A stretch of DNA of 63,068 nucleotides from Basidiobolus meristosporus CBS 931.73 (Eukaryota > Basidiobolomycota > Basidiobolomycetes > Basidiobolales > Basidiobolaceae). Of this stretch, positions 59,681 to 63,068 are shown piece by piece. The position numbers and the translations under genes were made by a program. The notes beneath the pieces were generated by a model that worked only from the letters and a program-made list of their open reading frames with translations, was not told the DNA's origin and made no database searches. The DNA is taken from contig MCFE01000520.1 in the NCBI GenBank assembly GCA_002104905.1, forward strand, positions 1 to 63,068, written 5' to 3'. How positions within the stretch are numbered: the first letter of the stretch is position 1; every line of letters begins with the position of its first letter.

Positions 59681-62097
59681 GTATTATGATCTGCCGCTTG
59701 AATGTTTAAGTTAGATCAGTTTTTAGTCAAATCAATTAGTATATGTTTAGGTTATCAGTATATCAGTATTATCTTTGAAATCAGTAGCATTAGTCAGCAA
59801 ATGAATCAGCAGATCCTTATCAGACAGAAATAGATATATTAAGTAGGATCTTATTGGGTGATGATGATGCAATCAAATGAGTCATCAGCCACAACCTACA
59901 TTAGGAAATACAATTAGTCAGCAATTGATCTGACAAAATGTATATAAGGAGCTGCTGGAACCTCAATAAAAATCAGTTCAAGTTTTAGTGAATACAATAC
60001 TAGCTAAACTCCCTATTCCTCTACAACTTGTATACCAAGACTTGTAACATTGGTAGCAGCAATAACCAGAAACCTCTCTCCTGAAGAAAGAAGAAACCAC
60101 CCTCAAGATGTCGGACAATCAAGAATGGAAGAATGCCATGCAGCAAATCCTGGCCCAACCGCAACAGCTACTCCAGATCCTCAGCCAACAGCAACAAGGA
60201 ATGACTACCATGGCTCAGAGCCAGCAAAGCCCTGTCAAGAGCAACTTTAGTGTGAAGGTCATCCGGTACCATGGCAGAGTCAATGAAAACCTGGGAACTT
60301 GGCTCTTTCAGATTGAAGAAGCTTTTAAAGCTAAAGGAATTGCTCCAGAGAGCAAGTTGCATTATGCAGCTTCTTACCTGGCAGATGCAGCTTTACAGTG
60401 GTACCACAACAAGATCAGGTCAGCTACTATGATGGGATGCTCTATAATCTTGACCTGGGATGAGTTTGTGTCGGAAATTCAGGATGCTTTTGAACCTCCA
60501 CACCAGCAGACACTACTAAGAAGGAAGTTAAAGACACTCGGACAGAAAGGAATGGTGCAAGAATACATCTATGAATACAGATGTCTACTTGGACAAATTG
60601 AAAGAATGGACCCCTTGGATCAAGTTGAATACTTTATTGATGGGTTGAAAGAAAGAACTCGCAAGGAAGTCAATTACCAAAGACCTCAGACTATTGAAGA
60701 AGCCATCAAGATTGCCATTGACTATGACTCAGCTATGTTTGGAGTTGGGAAGCCTACAGTGACTAATCAGAAAGGCTATAATCATTATGAAAGAAGACAA
60801 TCAGCAGCAGTACTAATGGAAATAGACGCTATGCAGAAGAATCCCTCCTCAGAAGAATGCAAGAAGAGAGGACTTTGCTTCAATTGCCACCAGCAGGGAC
60901 ATATTGCAAAGTACTGCCCTCAGAGAAGAAATGGACACCAGCCAACAAGAACCTTCAACCATATTGAGTCCCATGAACACAGTAATGTGGAAGATGAGCT
61001 TGAAGAAGACTCGGAACTCACCTTCCATATGACAGAAGAGTACTTGTCCCAAATGACTTCAAACTCAGGGAAGTTATTGTACTTGAATGGAGTGATCAAT
61101 GGAGTACCTGCCAAGATCATGATTGACTCAGGAGCATTGCATGAGTACATGTCAGAGCAATTTGCTTTGAAAGCTGGAATCAACTTGGAACCTACCAAAT
61201 CAACTTCAGTTTCCACAGCTGATGGGAACTCCCACATAATCAACCGTATTACCCAGCCAGTAAGAATGAAGATCAATGACTATTAAGAAGACCTACAGGC
61301 TTATATATTTGGGAACTGCAAGTTTGACCTTGTACTTGGAAAAACCTGGCTATTTTGTTGTAATCCATCAATCAACTGGAGAACCCATGCTACTCAGATC
61401 CAAAAAGACAACAAGACCTATGAGCTATTACCTGCCATGCTGGATTTCCACTTGATCAATTCCAGTGTGTGTGAGACAAGTGAACTTAGCAAGACCCAGT
61501 TCTGTAGAGCACTTAGAAAAGGTACCAAGATGTTCCTCATGGCAGTATTACAGGAGGATTCCTCTACCCCAGCACCCCAACAGGTCCAGACTCTCTTGAA
61601 GAAATATTCTGACGTGTTCCCAGATGAGCTTGTAAGCCTACCACCAGTCAGAGACGTGGATCATGCCATTGACACAGGAGATAGCCCTCCAGTGAGCAAG
61701 ACACCTTACAGAATGAGTCCATTAGAATTGGAGGAAATGAAGAGACAAATTGATCAGCTATTGGAGCAAGGATACATCAGGCCCAGCAAGTCACCCTGGG
61801 GAGCACCAGTGCTTTTTGTGAAAAAGAAGGATGGAACACTTAGGATGTGCATTGACTACAGAGCCCTGAACTCAGTTACCGTCAAGAATAAGTACCCCAT
61901 ACCTTGGATTGATGAGCTTTTAGACCAACTTAATGGAGCCACTATTTTCAGCAAGATTGACCTCATGTCAGGATACAACCAGATTTGGGTGAAGCCAGAA
62001 GACATCCCCAAGACGGCATTCAGGACCAGATATGGACATTACAAGTACTTAGTCATGAGTTTTGGCCTCATCAATGCCACTGCAACATTCATGACGC
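59681..62097 (+). mobile_element. Ty3/gypsy family A element A2, 5' part
   Basis: The 5' LTR occupies 59681-60049, followed by TTGGTAGCAGCAATAACC as primer-binding site, gag-pol from 60108, and family C element C2 at 62098. The rest, including the 3' LTR, lies outside the window. Confidence 0.9.
60108..62097 (+). pseudogene. A2 gag-pol polyprotein, 5' part
   Basis: Same frame throughout: gag start MSDNQEWKNAMQQILAQ, Gln-rich segment, gag core, zinc knuckle [14 protein letters not shown], protease MIDSGALHEYM (Ser of the usual DSGAS is Leu here), reverse transcriptase to [13 protein letters not shown]. One in-frame TAA at 61284-61286 where A1 has GAA. Reverse transcriptase is cut by C2 before the YLDD box. 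Very close to A1. Confidence 0.9.
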
Positions 62098-63068
62098 TGT
62101 AGTGGGGTGACAGTGACACCCACTGACAGATGTGCTCATTCCCTTATTTTCTACTTCCCTATATCCCTACTACACTCATTTTAGTTTTATCCCATTTTGT
62201 CTTACCCAATCAGTACTATCCCATAAGCCGGTTGACTATCACACCTGCTACCTTATTGCATAAGTTACCCCTCACTTTATGTAAGATTACTAGTTACAAG
62301 TTCTTCTATATTAGGCAAGTACCCGCGCCAGTACCCGTGACACATGATCAACCCGTGTCACCATCCCTACCATTTCCATACCATATATGGTATCCCCATG
62401 TTACACAGGTTTCAGAATACTGATTCCTGATTGGTTGGATGTGCTGTGCCTCTTAGAACCTTCCGGCACCCACTTAGAACATTCTTAGGTCATTCTGATG
62501 TCATTAAGATTTCTATTGATATCCGGAACCTTCTGGAACACCATGATTAGTAATCACTTAGCCAGTAAGAAAAGTATATAAGGGAGGCTATCCCTCAACA
62601 ATAAATCATCATCCCTTTTATCAATATACCAACTTGTTGATTAGTGTGATCACTGCTACCTGCTGCTACCTGAACTTCCAACCCTAGACCACAGGACACT
62701 CCCAGGAAACCGTGCTGACAGCCAACTGACCTTGGAGGCACTACTTGTGAGGAATACTCAGAGTAGGTATCTTTTATTATATTTGATTCTTTCCCAAGTT
62801 TGTTCTTGTACAGGCAAAAATACTTTTCTGTCTTTGTAACTATTGACCAAAGCTGCATTCTTATCAAGTCCCTGCTGGTGGAGTTTACAGTTGTTTTGAC
62901 TTTGGAAGCTTTAGTACATTGTCATCTCAAAGGACGCTGAACCCAGCACATACTTTTGTTAAGACGCCAACTAAGTTGGGGATTGTAGCTCAATAGTTTT
63001 CCCTTGACAAGCTTGTGGCTTTATTCCCCTTCACATTAGATTAGAGACAGAACCCAAGTATTCCTAGC
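62098..63068 (+). mobile_element. Family C LTR-like element C2, cut by the window end
   Basis: TGTAGTGGGGTGACAG onward is nearly identical to C1 for all 971 bp visible. It lies in the same orientation relative to the window as C1, inside A2 reverse transcriptase. About 100 bp remain outside. Confidence 0.85.

Noticed and set aside
62098-63068. C2 as the natural end of A2 pol
   Set aside because: A1 continues reverse transcriptase through this point and C1 shows the same TGTAGTGG start elsewhere; it is an insertion.

Overview
This window looks like nuclear DNA of a filamentous fungus, most likely a basidiomycete; an early-diverging lineage cannot be excluded. The evidence is the gene set (CAF16-type ABC ATPase, PHO85-type cyclin, NADH dehydrogenase ESSS subunit, MUP1-like permease), the many 45-75 nt GT-AG introns with CTAAC/CTAAT-like branch sites, and a Tnp2/Harbinger/Ty3/Copia transposon load typical of such genomes. 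All exon joins were made by eye from reading frame, splice sites and family knowledge; no transcript or database search was possible.

There are two compartments. Positions 1 to about 18,300 are a compact, balanced-composition gene arm. In order it holds a CAF16-like ABC ATPase (+), a small two-exon protein (-), xylulokinase (-), a NatC auxiliary subunit NAA38-like LSM protein (+), a four-finger C2H2 protein (+), a Pho85-type cyclin (+), a NAT9-like acetyltransferase (+), complex I subunit NDUFB11/ESSS (+), a 21-exon DNA topoisomerase III beta with an RG-rich tail (+), and a LAT/MUP1-like amino-acid permease (+). A decayed, internally deleted copy of the permease follows.

From about 18,400 to the end the DNA is visibly AT-richer and made almost entirely of transposable elements, many nested in one another. 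I separate: Ty3/gypsy family A (LTR about 368 bp, 4-bp target duplications, one-frame gag-pol, no chromodomain seen); Ty3/gypsy element B (521-bp LTRs, GCTAT duplication); LTR-like family C (1,070 bp, CCGG duplication); family E (about 1.2 kb LTR with an internal minisatellite, CTTC duplication); family F (about 370 bp LTR, 5-bp duplications, probably Copia); a 386-bp solo LTR, G; a Harbinger element about 2.5 kb long before other elements landed in it; and two copies of a Tnp2-like transposase, each divergent from an unrecognised second gene, called ORF2 here.

The best candidate for an undescribed system is the Tnp2-like transposase plus divergent ORF2 pair, seen in opposite orientations near 23.3-27.6 kb and 57.2-59.7 kb. 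The clearest structural story is the stack Harbinger > A1 > C1, where the duplications around the two inner insertions give the order of insertion.
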